From: Rhodothermus profundi
GTDB lineage: Bacteria; Bacteroidota; Rhodothermia; Rhodothermales; Rhodothermaceae
Reading direction: 5' to 3'
Assembly (NCBI RefSeq): GCF_900142415.1
Contig: NZ_FRAU01000007.1
Location: forward strand, 120,257-184,256
DNA length: 64,000 nt
The position numbers and the translations under genes are program-made. The notes under the pieces are model-generated. The model searched no databases and was not told the origin of the DNA. It worked only from the letters and a program-made list of their open reading frames with translations. The number at the start of each line of letters is the position of its first letter. Within the stretch, counting starts at the first letter, position 1. Below, one piece after another: positions 1 to 9,973 of the stretch.

Positions 1-996
1 CGCTGGCGGCTGGCTTCGAGCTTTCCGCGAGGGCTCGACACGATCTACGGAGCTGCTGAGGTGCTGGCCGAACGCGTCCGGGCGCTGACGGACGGCCGTT
101 TTGAGATCCGCGCTTACCCTGCAGGTGAACTGGTGCCCGGACTTCAGGTGCTCGACGCAGTGCAGAATGGTACGGTCCCTATTGGCCATACGGCTAGCTA
201 CTACTTTATCGGCAAGCATCCGGCGCTGGCTTTTGACAGCACAGTTCCCTTCGGCCTGACGTCTCGCCAGTACAATGCCTGGCTGCTCGAAGGAGGTGGT
301 CTGGAGTTGCTGCGCGAGCTGTTTGCCGAATTCAACATTGTGAACTTGCCCGGTGGCAACACCGGCGCCCAGATGGGGGGCTGGTTCCGCCGAGAAATCA
401 ACAGCCTGCGTGACCTGCGCGGCCTCAAGATGCGCATTCCGGGCATGGGTGGTCGCGTGATGAGCGAAATGGGCGTGACGGTACAGGTGCTGGCTGGTGG
501 CGAGATTTACCCGGCTCTGGAGCGTGGTGCCATTGATGCGGCCGAGTGGGCCGGTCCCTATGATGACGAAAAGCTGGGCTTTTATCAGATTGCTCCCTAC
601 TACTATTATCCGGGCTGGTGGGAACCCGGACCCGCGCTGACTTTCTATGTGAATCGTCGCGCCTGGGAGCAGCTTCCCGCGTTTTATCGTGAAGTGCTCT
701 GGACGGCCGCCCTGGAAGCCAGCCAGACCATGGTTGCCCGTTATGATGCTCGCAACCCGGCAGCCTTGCAACGCTTGCTACAGGCCGGCGTGCAGCTTCG
801 ACGTTTTCCGGACGACGTGCTTCGAGAAGCGGCCCGCATTGCCGAAGAGCTACTTGCCCAGGAACGGGATCCGCTTTACCGTAAGATCTACGAAGCCTAT
901 CGCAAATGGCGGGCGCAGAGCTACCGCTGGTTTGGCACAACGGAACTAGCGTATGCTCAATTTGCCTTTCCGCTTTCTTCCTTCTTAAACGTCTGA
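1..996 (+). CDS. dctP: TRAP transporter solute-binding subunit DctP (5' end outside window)
   Basis: This is a periplasmic substrate-binding protein of a tripartite ATP-independent (TRAP) transporter. The reading frame is open from the first base, and the protein pattern of the family is already present there (WRLASSFP at the very edge). The gene therefore starts upstream, and the internal GTG at 61 is not the true start. Visible family features are the ALTDGRFEIRAYPAGEL segment, and a central LRDLRGLKMRIPG region followed by AIDAAEWAGPYDD, which in this family helps bind carboxylate ligands. About 331 residues are visible, close to the whole mature protein. The matching membrane subunits are encoded at 2279-4152 on the opposite strand, so the transporter is split between two transcription units. 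The substrate cannot be told from the sequence. Confidence 0.9.
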   Translation, partial: RWRLASSFPRGLDTIYGAAEVLAERVRALTDGRFEIRAYPAGELVPGLQVLDAVQNGTVPIGHTASYYFIGKHPALAFDSTVPFGLTSRQYNAWLLEGGGLELLRELFAEFNIVNLPGGNTGAQMGGWFRREINSLRDLRGLKMRIPGMGGRVMSEMGVTVQVLAGGEIYPALERGAIDAAEWAGPYDDEKLGFYQIAPYYYYPGWWEPGPALTFYVNRRAWEQLPAFYREVLWTAALEASQTMVARYDARNPAALQRLLQAGVQLRRFPDDVLREAARIAEELLAQERDPLYRKIYEAYRKWRAQSYRWFGTTELAYAQFAFPLSSFLNV

Positions 997-999
997 GCT

Positions 1000-1569
1000 A
1001 TGCCTCACCGCATCTGCGTCTACTGTGCTGCCAGTCAGCGGGTAGCCGCACGCTATCTACAACTGGCCGAGCAGGTGGGCGTGCGGCTGGCGCAGGCCGG
1101 CTACGAGCTGATTTATGGTGGGGGCGATGTGGGCTTAATGGGAGCGTTGGCCCGAAGTGTCCACCGCCACGGCGGCCGTGTTGTGGGCGTTATTCCTGAA
1201 GCATTGCAGGAGCGGGAAGGCATCGCGTACGAGCTGGCTGATGCGCTGATCGTCACGCAAACGCTCCAGGAACGCAAGGCCATCATGTTCACCCGGGCGG
1301 ATGCGTTCTTGGTGCTGCCGGGAGGCTTTGGAACGCTTGAGGAGTTTATGGAAGTGCTCACGCTGCGCCAGCTCGGTTATCACCACAAGCCCATTGTACT
1401 GCTGAACTATGACGGCTTCTTTGATCTGCTGCTTCAATTTTTCGCTCATCTCCGCCGTCAGCATTTCGTGCCAGCGCGCTGGCCGTTTACGGTTGCCTCA
1501 GCGCTCGACGAAGCTTTCGCCCTGCTGGAGCGATCACTTTCCTCATCAGCCGACTTCTCCACAGGCTAA
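1000..1569 (+). CDS. LOG family protein (TIGR00730 Rossmann-fold, nucleotide 5'-monophosphate phosphoribohydrolase-like)
   Basis: A 189-residue single-domain Rossmann-fold protein of the LOG family, whose members release bases from nucleoside 5'-monophosphates (cytokinin riboside monophosphate in plants and some bacteria). The GGGDVGLMG segment at residues 40-48 and the signature PGGFGTLEE at 107-115 carry the nucleotide-binding and catalytic residues. Length is normal for the family. It starts 3 bases after the dctP stop and is probably cotranscribed with it. The bacterial role is uncertain; nucleotide salvage or turnover is a reasonable guess. Family assignment is firm, substrate is not. 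Confidence 0.9.
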   Translation: MPHRICVYCAASQRVAARYLQLAEQVGVRLAQAGYELIYGGGDVGLMGALARSVHRHGGRVVGVIPEALQEREGIAYELADALIVTQTLQERKAIMFTRADAFLVLPGGFGTLEEFMEVLTLRQLGYHHKPIVLLNYDGFFDLLLQFFAHLRRQHFVPARWPFTVASALDEAFALLERSLSSSADFSTG

Positions 1570-1623
1570 CCCGGGCCGGAATTACGCTACGCGCAGCTTG
1601 CATTCCTTCAGCGATACGTGCCT

Positions 1624-2298
1624 ATGACCTGGGAGACTCCAGAAGTGCACCATCTATCGGTTACGCGCACGGCCCGGTACTACACGCTGGGCCGTCCAGG
1701 ACCAGCGCTTCGGGAGCTCTGGTTCGTGCTGCACGGCTACGGCCAGCTTGCCAGCTCTTTTCTGGAGCCCTTTCGCTCGCTGGTTCACGACGAGACGCGC
1801 CTGTTTGTGGCCCCGGAAGCCCTGTCTCGCTTTTACCTGGAGGGATTTTCAGGCCGGGTAGGTGCTTCCTGGATGACCCGGGAAGACCGTCTTGCAGAAA
1901 TCGCCGACTACGTTGCTTACTTAGACGCGCTTTACAACCACCTGCAAATGCACCTGCCAGGCTCCCCTACGTTACACGTGCTGGGCTTTTCGCAGGGAGC
2001 AGCTACGGCCTGTCGCTGGCTTGCCCTTGGACGCGCCCGAGCGCAGCGGTTGATCCTATGGGCAGGTGATGTGCCGGAAGATCTGCCGCACGAAGCTGGC
2101 CGCCGCCTGCCCCCTCCTGAACTGGTCTGGGGCACCCACGATCCGCTTCTTGATGCAGCACGCCAGCAACAGCTGCTGCAACGTCTGCAGCGTCTTGGTT
2201 TGCGGCCTACCGTGTACCGGTTCAACGGTGGTCATCGTATTCACCGGCCGCTTTTGCGCCAGCTCCTAGAACAGCCCGCTAGCGCACCGCCCAGTTAA
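1624..2298 (+). CDS. alpha/beta hydrolase, phospholipase/carboxylesterase type
   Basis: A serine hydrolase of about 224 residues resembling the carboxylesterase/phospholipase YpfH family. The oxyanion-side VLHGYG is near residue 36. The nucleophile elbow GFSQG holds Ser near residue 123. Asp sits in GTHDPLL near 173 and His in NGGHRIH near 204, which completes a catalytic triad in canonical order. No signal peptide, so it is probably cytosolic. The ATG at 1624 is preferred over the in-frame GTG at 1618, but neither has a clear ribosome binding site. Its 3' end overlaps the convergent dctM gene by 20 bases. The natural substrate is unknown. Confidence 0.85.
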   Translation: MTWETPEVHHLSVTRTARYYTLGRPGPALRELWFVLHGYGQLASSFLEPFRSLVHDETRLFVAPEALSRFYLEGFSGRVGASWMTREDRLAEIADYVAYLDALYNHLQMHLPGSPTLHVLGFSQGAATACRWLALGRARAQRLILWAGDVPEDLPHEAGRRLPPPELVWGTHDPLLDAARQQQLLQRLQRLGLRPTVYRFNGGHRIHRPLLRQLLEQPASAPPS

Positions 2299-3601
2299 CC
2301 ATTTCAGGAAAGAGGATAATCAGCAGCAGACCGATCAGTTGGATTAAGATAAACGGTACAGCGCCCCGATAGATCTGAGTGGTGGTTAATTCAGGCGGCG
2401 CTACCCCTCGCAAATAGAAGAGGGCAAACCCGAAGGGCGGTGTCAAAAACGATGTTTGCAGGTTCATACCTACCATGACGCCAAACCAGACCAGATCAAT
2501 GCCCAGCGCCCGGGCAGCCGGCACCAGCAGCGGCAGAATAATGAAGGCAATTTCGAAAAAGTCAATAAAGAAGCCCAGCACAAAAATGGCCAGATTAGCA
2601 ACGATGAGAAAACCGATGATACCGCCCGGTAGATTGGTCAGGAGCTCTTCGATCCAGACGTCGCCGTAGAGTCCGTAAAAGACCAGCGAGAACGCTGTAG
2701 AGCCGATCAGCAGAAAGACAACCATTGTGGTCAGGCGAGCGGTTTCATCCATCGACGCCCGCAACGCCTCAAACGAAAGCCGGCGGTTCAGCAGCGCCAG
2801 CACAATTGCTCCGACCGCGCCCAGTGCTCCTGCCTCGGTGGGCGTAGCAATTCCGGCAAAAATGCTTCCCAGTACAACGAGGATGAGCACCAGCGGTGGA
2901 AGCATCACCAGCATAACGCGGCGGACCAGCTCGCGTCCTGGAATATTTCGGACTGCACGTGGCAAAGCCGGGGCCGCTCTAGGCTTAAAGAGAGCGACCC
3001 CTGCTGCATAGAGCGCGTAAAGCCCTGCCAGCACCAGTCCGGGCACGAGCGCTCCGAGAAACAGGTCGCCCACCGACACGCCGAGCTGATCGGCCAGCAC
3101 GACCAGCACAACACTCGGCGGGATAATCTGGCCTAACGTGCCCGACGCTGTAATGACGCCGGCGGCCAGCTCTTTCGAGTAGCCGTAGCGGAGCATAACC
3201 GGCAGCGAAATCATCCCCATCGCCACCACCGAGGCTCCTACGACTCCCGTAGCGGCCGCCAGCAGCGTGCCGACAAACACGACAGCCAGCGCTAGCCCCC
3301 CTCGGAGGGGTCCAAAGAGCATCCCGATGGTCTGCAACAGATCTTCGGCCAGTCGGGACCGCTCCAGCACCGTGCCCATAAAGATGAAAAACGGCACAGC
3401 CAGGAGCACATAGTTCGACATAATCCCAAAAGCCCGATCGGGCAGCGCAAAAAGCAAGCTCCAGTCAAAATAGCCCAGCGCTACGCCGATTCCGGCAAAG
3501 ATCAGCGCCGTGCCGCCCAGTGCAAAAGCCACCGGATAGCCCGAAAAGATGAGCACCAGGGCTGTAAGAAACATCAGGGGAGCCAGCCAGTCGCCGCTCA
3601 T
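2279..3601 (-). CDS. dctM: TRAP transporter large permease subunit DctM
   Basis: The large membrane subunit of a TRAP transporter, about 440 residues with roughly a dozen hydrophobic helices. It carries the family's glycine- and proline-rich pore regions (for example [11 protein letters not shown] near the N terminus and [13 protein letters not shown] in the middle). The frame stays open upstream to 3808, but that part has no membrane character. The ATG at 3599-3601 overlaps the dctQ stop by four bases (ATGA), a translational-coupling arrangement, so this start is chosen. It works with DctQ next door and presumably with the DctP at the left edge to import an organic acid driven by an ion gradient. 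Confidence 0.93.
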   Translation of the reverse strand: MSGDWLAPLMFLTALVLIFSGYPVAFALGGTALIFAGIGVALGYFDWSLLFALPDRAFGIMSNYVLLAVPFFIFMGTVLERSRLAEDLLQTIGMLFGPLRGGLALAVVFVGTLLAAATGVVGASVVAMGMISLPVMLRYGYSKELAAGVITASGTLGQIIPPSVVLVVLADQLGVSVGDLFLGALVPGLVLAGLYALYAAGVALFKPRAAPALPRAVRNIPGRELVRRVMLVMLPPLVLILVVLGSIFAGIATPTEAGALGAVGAIVLALLNRRLSFEALRASMDETARLTTMVVFLLIGSTAFSLVFYGLYGDVWIEELLTNLPGGIIGFLIVANLAIFVLGFFIDFFEIAFIILPLLVPAARALGIDLVWFGVMVGMNLQTSFLTPPFGFALFYLRGVAPPELTTTQIYRGAVPFILIQLIGLLLIILFPEMVNWAVR

Positions 3602-4152
3602 ACCTTTCCGAGAACGTCCTGACGAGTTTCCGTTTCTAGCTTGCGCAGCCGTGCGACCTGGTGGATCAGCATAGAGACGCCTTGCAGCGCCAGCAATACG
3701 AAGGCGACCGGCAGCATCGCCTTCAGCGGATAGCGGGGGAGCCCTCCGGGGTCCGGCGACACTTCCCGCACCACCCAGGAATTGACCACCCATCCCCATG
3801 ATACCCACAGCACCAGTCCACAGAAAGGCAGAAGAAACAGTACGGTGCCTAGCAGATTAATCCAGGCGCGCGCCCGGGGGGCAAGGCGGCCATAAAACAC
3901 GTCCACGCGCACGTGCGCGTCCCGCTGTAACGTATAGGCTGCTCCCAACAAGAATACCAGACTGAATAGATACCACTGGAGTTCAATATAAAAATTCGAA
4001 CTCAGGCCGATCCCGGTGTAGCGATCCAGATAGCGCACCACCGCGTTGTAGGCGCCCACCAGTACCATAAACAGCACGAGCCAGTAGACCAGCCGGCCTA
4101 CCCATAGATTGAGCCGGTCAATAGCTCGCGCCAGTTTCAGCCAGCGTTCCAT
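3598..4152 (-). CDS. dctQ: TRAP transporter small permease subunit DctQ
   Basis: The four-helix small membrane subunit of the same TRAP transporter. Hydrophobic helices lie near residues 20-40, 60-80, 110-135 and 155-175, counting from the ATG at 4150-4152. [14 protein letters not shown] loop between helices 2 and 3 is typical of DctQ. The frame is open to 4227, but the extra 25 residues are polar and unlike the family, so the start [15 protein letters not shown] is preferred, giving about 184 residues. Its stop overlaps the dctM start by four bases. Confidence 0.88.
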   Translation of the reverse strand: MERWLKLARAIDRLNLWVGRLVYWLVLFMVLVGAYNAVVRYLDRYTGIGLSSNFYIELQWYLFSLVFLLGAAYTLQRDAHVRVDVFYGRLAPRARAWINLLGTVLFLLPFCGLVLWVSWGWVVNSWVVREVSPDPGGLPRYPLKAMLPVAFVLLALQGVSMLIHQVARLRKLETETRQDVLGKV

Positions 4153-4225
4153 GGACCCGGGCCGATCGTCCGTTTTCCCGCCCCAAGCATAACGGATTTT
4201 CGCCAGATTTACAAGGTAGCAACGC

Positions 4226-4254
4226 AAAAAAGCCCCTGCGCAATGGCAGGGGCC
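4226..4254 (-). terminator. Rho-independent terminator of the ferredoxin gene
   Basis: An 8-bp GC-rich stem (4232-4239 with 4246-4253) and 6-base loop. On the minus strand it is followed by six T residues (A run at 4226-4231). It lies just past the ferredoxin stop and separates that gene from dctQM. Confidence 0.85.
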
Positions 4255-4275
4255 TGGTGTTTAACAGCCGGAGAC

Positions 4276-4632
4276 TTACTGCTGCGCAGGCGCTTCCCAG
4301 GTCAGAATGTCTTTTTCCGATTTGGGACGGCTGCGCCACTCCTCGGCGTCGGGCAGCGGTCCTTTCTTTTCTGTGATGTTATAGCCCATTTCCTTCCACT
4401 GCTCGGCCAGGTACCGATTCCACTCAATGTAGTGCTGCCACTCCTCTGGCACTTCATCATCCGGATAAATCGCTTCAACCGGACAGGTCGGCACGCAGGC
4501 GTTGCAGTCGATGCACTCGTCTGGATGGATCGCCAGGAAATTGGGCCCTTCGTAAAAGCAATCGACCGGGCAGACTTCGACGCAATCCGTGTACTTGCAA
4601 TTGATGCAGGGCTCGCAGACAACGTATGGCAT
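4276..4632 (-). CDS. fdxA: 7Fe ferredoxin, FdxA type ([3Fe-4S][4Fe-4S])
   Basis: A 118-residue ferredoxin closely matching the Azotobacter FdI pattern. Cys 9, 17 and 50 are placed to bind a [3Fe-4S] cluster, and Cys 21, 40, 43 and 46 a [4Fe-4S] cluster. Cys 12 and 25 correspond to the extra cysteines of this group. The C-terminal extension with [15 protein letters not shown] is also typical of FdI-type proteins. It serves as a soluble low-potential electron carrier; the partner is unknown. It is monocistronic with its own terminator, and its upstream region is shared with the divergent mgsA gene. Confidence 0.95.
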   Translation of the reverse strand: MPYVVCEPCINCKYTDCVEVCPVDCFYEGPNFLAIHPDECIDCNACVPTCPVEAIYPDDEVPEEWQHYIEWNRYLAEQWKEMGYNITEKKGPLPDAEEWRSRPKSEKDILTWEAPAQQ

Positions 4633-4813
4633 GATACCCTGTGTTCGATTAGGGTTCGAGGCGTTTGCCAGAAATATACGGTGGCCAGAAAATTTTTTGT
4701 CTCCGAACCACGCTTTTTTCGACCTGCGGGTTCCCTGAAGCGGTGCGCTCGACTGGCAATGCGCTCGGAATTTTGTTTAATTGAATCCAGAGCCACGCAG
4801 TCAGAGACGAATC

Positions 4814-5236
4814 ATGAAAGAAACCATTCGCACGATAGCGCTCATTGCGCACGACGGCAAAAAAGCCGACATGGTAGCCTTTGCCATGCAGCATCGCGAG
4901 CTGCTGGCCCGCTTTGAACTGGTCGGTACAGGGACGACCGGCAAATTGTTAGAAGAAAAGGTGGGTCTGCGCGTTCGGCGTTTTCTGTCGGGGCCCCTGG
5001 GAGGTGACGTGCAGATTGCTGCCCAGGTAGTAACGGGTGACATTCATGCCGTGTTTTTCTTTGTAGACCCGCTCGACAAACATCCGCACGATCCGGATAT
5101 TCAGACGCTCATGCGCGCCTGTAACGTGCACAACGTTCCCCTGGCAACCAACCCGGCCACCGCCCATTATATCCTGACGAGCCAGGCGCTGCAAAGCGTC
5201 GAGGCGGATACAACGGACGAGACGTCTGGCGCCTAA
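4814..5236 (+). CDS. mgsA: methylglyoxal synthase
   Basis: Converts dihydroxyacetone phosphate to methylglyoxal and phosphate, a bypass of lower glycolysis. The 140-residue protein shows IAHDGKK at 11-17, the phosphate-binding GTGTTG at 38-43 and SGPLGGD at 59-65, whose Asp 65 corresponds to the catalytic Asp 71 of the E. coli enzyme. The frame is open from 4781, but the ATG at 4814 (MKETIRT) fits the family N terminus. The last four bases overlap the convergent ruvB stop. Confidence 0.95.
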   Translation: MKETIRTIALIAHDGKKADMVAFAMQHRELLARFELVGTGTTGKLLEEKVGLRVRRFLSGPLGGDVQIAAQVVTGDIHAVFFFVDPLDKHPHDPDIQTLMRACNVHNVPLATNPATAHYILTSQALQSVEADTTDETSGA

Positions 5237-6255
5237 TCGAACAGGCTTCCCGTGCGAGCCGGAGGGACCAGGCCAAAGTGCTGGTAGGCCCGAGCGGTCG
5301 CCACGCGGCCCCGAGGCGTGCGCTCCAGAAATCCTTCCTGAATCAAGTACGGCTCGTAGACTTCCTCCAGGGTCCCCGGATCTTCGCCGACCGCTACGGC
5401 CAGCGTGTTCAGGCCAGTGGGGCCTCCCCCGAACTTTTCAATCAGCGTACGCAGCAAACGCACGTCCATTTCGTCCAGACCCGCCTCATCTACATCAAGC
5501 GCCTCCAGAGCCATGCGGGCCACCTCTCGCGTGATGCGACCGTCCCCCTTCACTTCAGCAAAATCACGCGTTCGGCGCAGCAGACGGTTGGCAATGCGCG
5601 GCGTTCCGCGACTCCGGCGAGCAATTTCGTAGGCCCCCTCTTCGTCTATGGCAACGCCCAGAATGCGCGCCGAACGCAGCACGATCTGCTGCAGATCCTC
5701 TGTGTGGTAGTAATCGTAGCGAAACTCTATGCCAAAGCGGGCCCGTAGCGGCGCGGTTAGCAGCCCTTTGCGGGTAGTAGCACCAATGAGCGTAAAGGGA
5801 GGCAACCGAAGCTTGACGCTTCGCGCATTAGGTCCACTGTCGATCAGGATATCAATCCGGTAATCCTCCATGGCCGAGTAGAGATACTCCTCGACCACTG
5901 GACTGAGCCGGTGAATCTCGTCAATAAAAAGCACATCGCCTTCATTGAGATTGGTGAGCAGGCCCGCAATGTCAGCCGGTTTTTCCAGCACCGGTCCGCT
6001 TGTCGTGCGAATGCGAGCGCCCATTTCTTCAGCGATGATGTAGGCAAGTGTGGTTTTGCCCAGGCCTGGCGGACCGGAAAGCAGCACGTGATCCAGCGTC
6101 TCCCCTCGCTGCAACGCGGCGGTAATGAACACGCGCAGGTTATCTTTTATCTTTGGTTGGCCGATAAATTCTTCAAGGCGACGAGGACGCAGCGCCTTTT
6201 CATAATCTTCTTCGGCGTGCTGCGGCAACGGACGGAGTAGACCAGAGTCACGCAT
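5233..6255 (-). CDS. ruvB: Holliday junction branch migration DNA helicase RuvB
   Basis: The AAA+ motor of the RuvABC Holliday-junction resolvasome. The 340-residue protein has Walker [10 protein letters not shown] at 61-69, Walker B with IDEIH at 111-115, sensor 1 GATTR at 158-162 and the C-terminal winged-helix domain ([11 protein letters not shown] region). Length and domain order are canonical. It is not next to ruvA or ruvC here; the neighbours are mgsA (convergent) and DUF3109 (divergent). Confidence 0.97.
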   Translation of the reverse strand: MRDSGLLRPLPQHAEEDYEKALRPRRLEEFIGQPKIKDNLRVFITAALQRGETLDHVLLSGPPGLGKTTLAYIIAEEMGARIRTTSGPVLEKPADIAGLLTNLNEGDVLFIDEIHRLSPVVEEYLYSAMEDYRIDILIDSGPNARSVKLRLPPFTLIGATTRKGLLTAPLRARFGIEFRYDYYHTEDLQQIVLRSARILGVAIDEEGAYEIARRSRGTPRIANRLLRRTRDFAEVKGDGRITREVARMALEALDVDEAGLDEMDVRLLRTLIEKFGGGPTGLNTLAVAVGEDPGTLEEVYEPYLIQEGFLERTPRGRVATARAYQHFGLVPPARTGSLFD

Positions 6256-6404
6256 CGTCGGCCCTCTCGCGGCTTACGTTCTCCTTCAAGATATACCAGA
6301 CAGTGTCAACAGTCTGACACCCACCATGGTTTACCGCAAAAATAACAACCCACATGCGGTGCATCGTTGACAATGCGTGCGCCGCGTCCTACGTTACAGG
6401 CATT

Positions 6405-7013
6405 ATGTTTGCGGTTGACCACATACTCGTTTCCGAAAGCGTCCTGCAGGCGTCTTTCGCCTGTCAACTCCAGGTGTGCCAGGGCGCCTGCTGCGTGCAA
6501 GGGGAATCAGGCGCTCCTTTAGAACCTGGAGAACGCTTTGTGCTTGAGGCGCTCGTGCCGGCGCTGCGGCCAGCGTTGCGTCCAGAAGCACAGAGACTGA
6601 TCGATGAACGAGGTCCCTGGGAAAAAGTTGGCGCCGACCGCTACGCGGTTCGATGCACGGCAGACGGAGCCTGCGTCTTTGCCGTTTACGACCCGGCGGG
6701 TATCGTGCGCTGCGCCATTCAGCAAGCCTATGTTCAGGGGCACATAGACTTTCCCAAACCGATCTCCTGTCACCTGTATCCGCTGCGCGTGGAACGCCGC
6801 CATGGCTTGGAAATTCTTCATTACGAAAAAATTCCGCTGTGCGACGCAGCCCGCGCGCACGGCACCCGCTGCGGTATCGCGCTGATAGACTTTCTGGAAG
6901 CCCCCCTGGTGCGACGCTACGGCCGCGCGTGGTACGATCGCTTACGGACTCTATGGATGGAGCGCTGCCAGTCGGGACTGGCGCCGCAATCTGACGGGAA
7001 GGAGCCATGCTAA
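6405..7013 (+). CDS. DUF3109 family cysteine-rich protein
   Basis: A protein of about 202 residues matching the DUF3109 family of Bacteroidota. It has an N-terminal VDHILVSESVLQ segment, then the cysteine motif CQGACCVQGESGAPLEPGE and further cysteines in the second half (ISCHLYPLRV, IPLCDAA). The pattern resembles YkgJ-type metal-binding proteins, so a zinc or Fe-S site is likely. Biochemical function is unknown. The upstream part of the open frame (from 6354) does not match the family, so the ATG at 6405 is used. The gene overlaps the start of rpoN by 7 bases, implying cotranscription and coupling with sigma-54. Confidence 0.85.
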   Translation: MFAVDHILVSESVLQASFACQLQVCQGACCVQGESGAPLEPGERFVLEALVPALRPALRPEAQRLIDERGPWEKVGADRYAVRCTADGACVFAVYDPAGIVRCAIQQAYVQGHIDFPKPISCHLYPLRVERRHGLEILHYEKIPLCDAARAHGTRCGIALIDFLEAPLVRRYGRAWYDRLRTLWMERCQSGLAPQSDGKEPC

Positions 7014-8542
7014 AACTCAAACAGGAACAGAAGCTGCAGCAGAAACTCTCGCCGCAGCAAATCCAGTACATCAAACTCCTGCAGCTTCCTACGCTGGCCC
7101 TGGAGCAACGCATCAAGGCCGAGCTGGAATCCAACCCGCTGTTAGAAGAAGGTCCCGAAGAAGAGGAAACGCCTCTCGAAGAACCGCTCAATGAAGCCGC
7201 AGAGCCAGCAGAAACAGAGGCTCCCTCAGAATCAACGACCTCCGAAGAACCCCCGGAGGAAGAGGCATCCACCGACTTTGAAGAGGAAATCGACTGGGAA
7301 GAGCTCTTTAACAATGTCGATGACCTCTACGGCTACAAAGCACGCGTAGACCGCAGTGACGAAGACGAAGAGCGGCGCGAATTGCCGCTGCCAGCTCACC
7401 CTTCCATGATCGAACACCTGCGCGAACAGCTCGTCTTGCTCGACCTGAACGAAACCGAACGCCTCATTGCCGAACAGATCATCGGTTCTATTGACGAAGA
7501 TGGCTACCTGCGACGTCCGCTCGAGTCGATCGTGGACGATTTGATGTTCAGCCATGGCGTCAGTGTAACCGAGGCGGATGTCGAACGCGTGCTCAAACAG
7601 ATTCAGCGACTCGACCCCGTCGGTATTGCCGCCCGTGACCTCCGCGAATGCCTGATCGTTCAGCTTGAAGCGCTGCCAGAAAATACGCCCGGACGGGACG
7701 TCGCGCTCCGCATGCTCCGAGAGGCGTTTAAAGACTTCACCATGAAACACTTCGAAGCGCTGCAGCGCAAGCTGGGCATCTCAGAAGTTGAATTGAAACA
7801 AGCCTACGACCTGATTCAGCATCTTAACCCCAAACCGGGCGAAGGCGACCTGACCCCGCAGCAGAACTACATCGTCCCGGACTTTACCGTTACCTATCAA
7901 GACGGCGAATTCATTATCACGCTCAACAGCCGCAACGCTCCGCAACTGCGCATCTCTCGCCGCTACCGTCAGATGCTTGAGCAAATGGCGGCCGAAAAGA
8001 AAAAAGGCAAGCGCACCAACGGACTGGACGACAAAACGCGCGCCTTTCTCAAAAATAAGCTGGAGTCTGCTCGCTGGTTTATCAACTCAATCAACCAGCG
8101 GCGCCAGACCATGCTTAAGGTAATGAAAGCGATCGTCGAGCTGCAGGAAGACTTCTTCAAGTATGGCGAAGGACACCTCAAACCTATGATTCTGAAAGAC
8201 GTAGCCGATCGCATCGGCATGGACATCTCTACAGTCAGCCGGGTTGTCAACGGCAAGTATGTCCAGACAGACTTTGGCGTCTACGAACTGAAGTACTTCT
8301 TCTCAGAAGGGCTGGCAACCGAAAGCGGCGAAGAAGTCTCCAACAAAGAGGTGAAAGCGCTCATTCAACGCATGATTGCTCAGGAAGACAAGCGCAATCC
8401 GCTTTCGGATCAAAAGATCGCTGAACTGCTGGCCAAGCAAGGCTTCAAGATTGCGCGCCGCACCGTGACCAAGTATCGGGAGCAACTGGGCATTCCGGTG
8501 GCGCGCCTGCGGCGCGAGATTGTGCTCGACGACAGGAAGTAG
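7007..8542 (+). CDS. rpoN: RNA polymerase sigma-54 factor RpoN
   Basis: A 511-residue sigma-54. Region I is the Q- and L-rich N terminus (residues 3-47), followed by a very acidic linker (about 48-115, rich in Glu). Then come the core-binding domain, the helix-turn-helix region (DVADRIGMDISTVSRVVNGK) and the RpoN box ARRTVTKYRE at 483-492, which contacts the -24 promoter element. All key parts are intact. No sigma-54 activator (AAA+ enhancer-binding protein) is in the window. It overlaps the DUF3109 gene upstream. Confidence 0.97.
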   Translation: MLKLKQEQKLQQKLSPQQIQYIKLLQLPTLALEQRIKAELESNPLLEEGPEEEETPLEEPLNEAAEPAETEAPSESTTSEEPPEEEASTDFEEEIDWEELFNNVDDLYGYKARVDRSDEDEERRELPLPAHPSMIEHLREQLVLLDLNETERLIAEQIIGSIDEDGYLRRPLESIVDDLMFSHGVSVTEADVERVLKQIQRLDPVGIAARDLRECLIVQLEALPENTPGRDVALRMLREAFKDFTMKHFEALQRKLGISEVELKQAYDLIQHLNPKPGEGDLTPQQNYIVPDFTVTYQDGEFIITLNSRNAPQLRISRRYRQMLEQMAAEKKKGKRTNGLDDKTRAFLKNKLESARWFINSINQRRQTMLKVMKAIVELQEDFFKYGEGHLKPMILKDVADRIGMDISTVSRVVNGKYVQTDFGVYELKYFFSEGLATESGEEVSNKEVKALIQRMIAQEDKRNPLSDQKIAELLAKQGFKIARRTVTKYREQLGIPVARLRREIVLDDRK

Positions 8543-8576
8543 TTTCACGCGCTCACGTGCGCCGTTAGCAAAGTGT

Positions 8577-9881
8577 TCAGTCGCCCGTGTGCTGCCCGGA
8601 GTGCAGCATGCGCACCTCCATCTGGGCGCGGCGCAGCCCCACGGTGAAGGTGCTGCCCTCTCCCACCTGACTCCTAACAGTCAGCGTACCACCAAGCAGA
8701 TGAAGCAGTCGCTGCGCGACCGTCAGCCCCAGTCCCGCTCCTTCATGCGTTCGATTCAATCCGGTTGAGCCCTGTTCAAACGCTCGAAACATCCGCTCCA
8801 GCACTGCTGGATCGATCCCGGGTCCTGAGTCCTGCACGTCCACAAACAACCGATCTCCCTGCTCTCGAAGCGCCACATGCACCCCACCTTCTCGGGTAAA
8901 CTTGATCGCATTCTCCACAATATTGTAAAACACCGTATTTAGCGCTTCTGGATCGGCATAGACGTAAATGGGTTTTTCCGGACAGGAACAGGTAATGGTC
9001 AGCCCTTTCTCTTCAGCATCTTCCTGCAATTGCTGCAGGATAGGATGCATCACCTCTCGCAAATCGACGAGGCCCGGCTTGAGCTGAAGCTTATCGGCCT
9101 CCATGCGCGCCAGCAGCACCAGGTTGGTCAGCAGATGAAGGAGCCGTCGCCCGCTATGCTCTATAATCTGCACGAACTCACGCAGATCTCTGGGCACCTC
9201 GTCGTTCAAAATCTGCGCAGCTCCCAGAATGCCTGCCAGCGGCGTGCGCAGCTCATGATGCATGTTGGCGAGCAGGGTGTTGCGAAATTGCAAGGCTGCC
9301 TCGGCGCGCTGACGGGCCTCTTCCAGGGTCTGCTGTTGCTGCAACAACGTGCGCAGTACCAGATAAATAGCGATTCCGATTCCGGCCGATGCTGTTGCCA
9401 CAATCACCGGCGATATCTCAGGGTCCTCTTCCCAGAGGCTACCCAGGGCAATGAGCAGGGTGCCAAAAGCCAGGTAGATGCCTAACGGCTCCGGCCGTCG
9501 CAGTCCCAGCCCATAGACAATGCCCGCTCCTGCATAGACAAAGAGATAGCCTACCACATAGTTGGGCGTTAACCGATTGGCCAGTGCCAGCGCGCCGAAC
9601 CAGAGCAAAATGATCCAGCTCAGTCCGCAGGCAATCAGCGCAAGGTTCTTCCGAACCCAGGCTACGCGATAGGAAAGCAAAACTGCTCCCAGCGCCGTGC
9701 TGCCCACCAGTACCCGTAGCCACAGGGGATCCCACGCTTCTGGATCGGTCACGCGATGCACAAACCAGAAGCTAACGGCCATGAAGAACGCTAACCACCC
9801 TAACGCTCGATAAGTGCGCAGCAGCCACTCGGGTGGCTCGCCACGGACCACAGTTGTTTCGGCCTCGCTGTGGGGCAGCAT
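8577..9881 (-). CDS. membrane-bound sensor histidine kinase
   Basis: A 434-residue histidine kinase. The N-terminal half holds about six hydrophobic helices (roughly 26-42, 55-71, 78-100, 108-126, 133-148, 158-178) with almost no extracytoplasmic domain, suggesting sensing within the membrane. A short coiled coil follows (180-205). The HisKA domain has the phospho-acceptor His 209 in HELRTPLAG. The HATPase domain has the N box NIVENAIKF (320-328), G1 DSGPGI (351-356) and G2 GAGLGL (381-386). No response regulator is adjacent, so it is an orphan kinase here. It is convergent with rpoN and divergent from the SufS-like gene. Confidence 0.92.
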   Translation of the reverse strand: MLPHSEAETTVVRGEPPEWLLRTYRALGWLAFFMAVSFWFVHRVTDPEAWDPLWLRVLVGSTALGAVLLSYRVAWVRKNLALIACGLSWIILLWFGALALANRLTPNYVVGYLFVYAGAGIVYGLGLRRPEPLGIYLAFGTLLIALGSLWEEDPEISPVIVATASAGIGIAIYLVLRTLLQQQQTLEEARQRAEAALQFRNTLLANMHHELRTPLAGILGAAQILNDEVPRDLREFVQIIEHSGRRLLHLLTNLVLLARMEADKLQLKPGLVDLREVMHPILQQLQEDAEEKGLTITCSCPEKPIYVYADPEALNTVFYNIVENAIKFTREGGVHVALREQGDRLFVDVQDSGPGIDPAVLERMFRAFEQGSTGLNRTHEGAGLGLTVAQRLLHLLGGTLTVRSQVGEGSTFTVGLRRAQMEVRMLHSGQHTGD

Positions 9882-9973
9882 CTAGAAGGAATAACGCGCT
9901 TGCGTCGGATGCAGGATATACCGTATGCTAACCAGTATCGACTGGTTGTACAGGTAACTATAAAGATAATCCC

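Noticed and set aside
6403..7314. A 303-codon minus-strand frame with a serine-rich N-terminal region, antisense to DUF3109 and rpoN
   Set aside because: The Ser runs are the reverse of the Glu-rich sigma-54 linker; both sense genes have strong family motifs.
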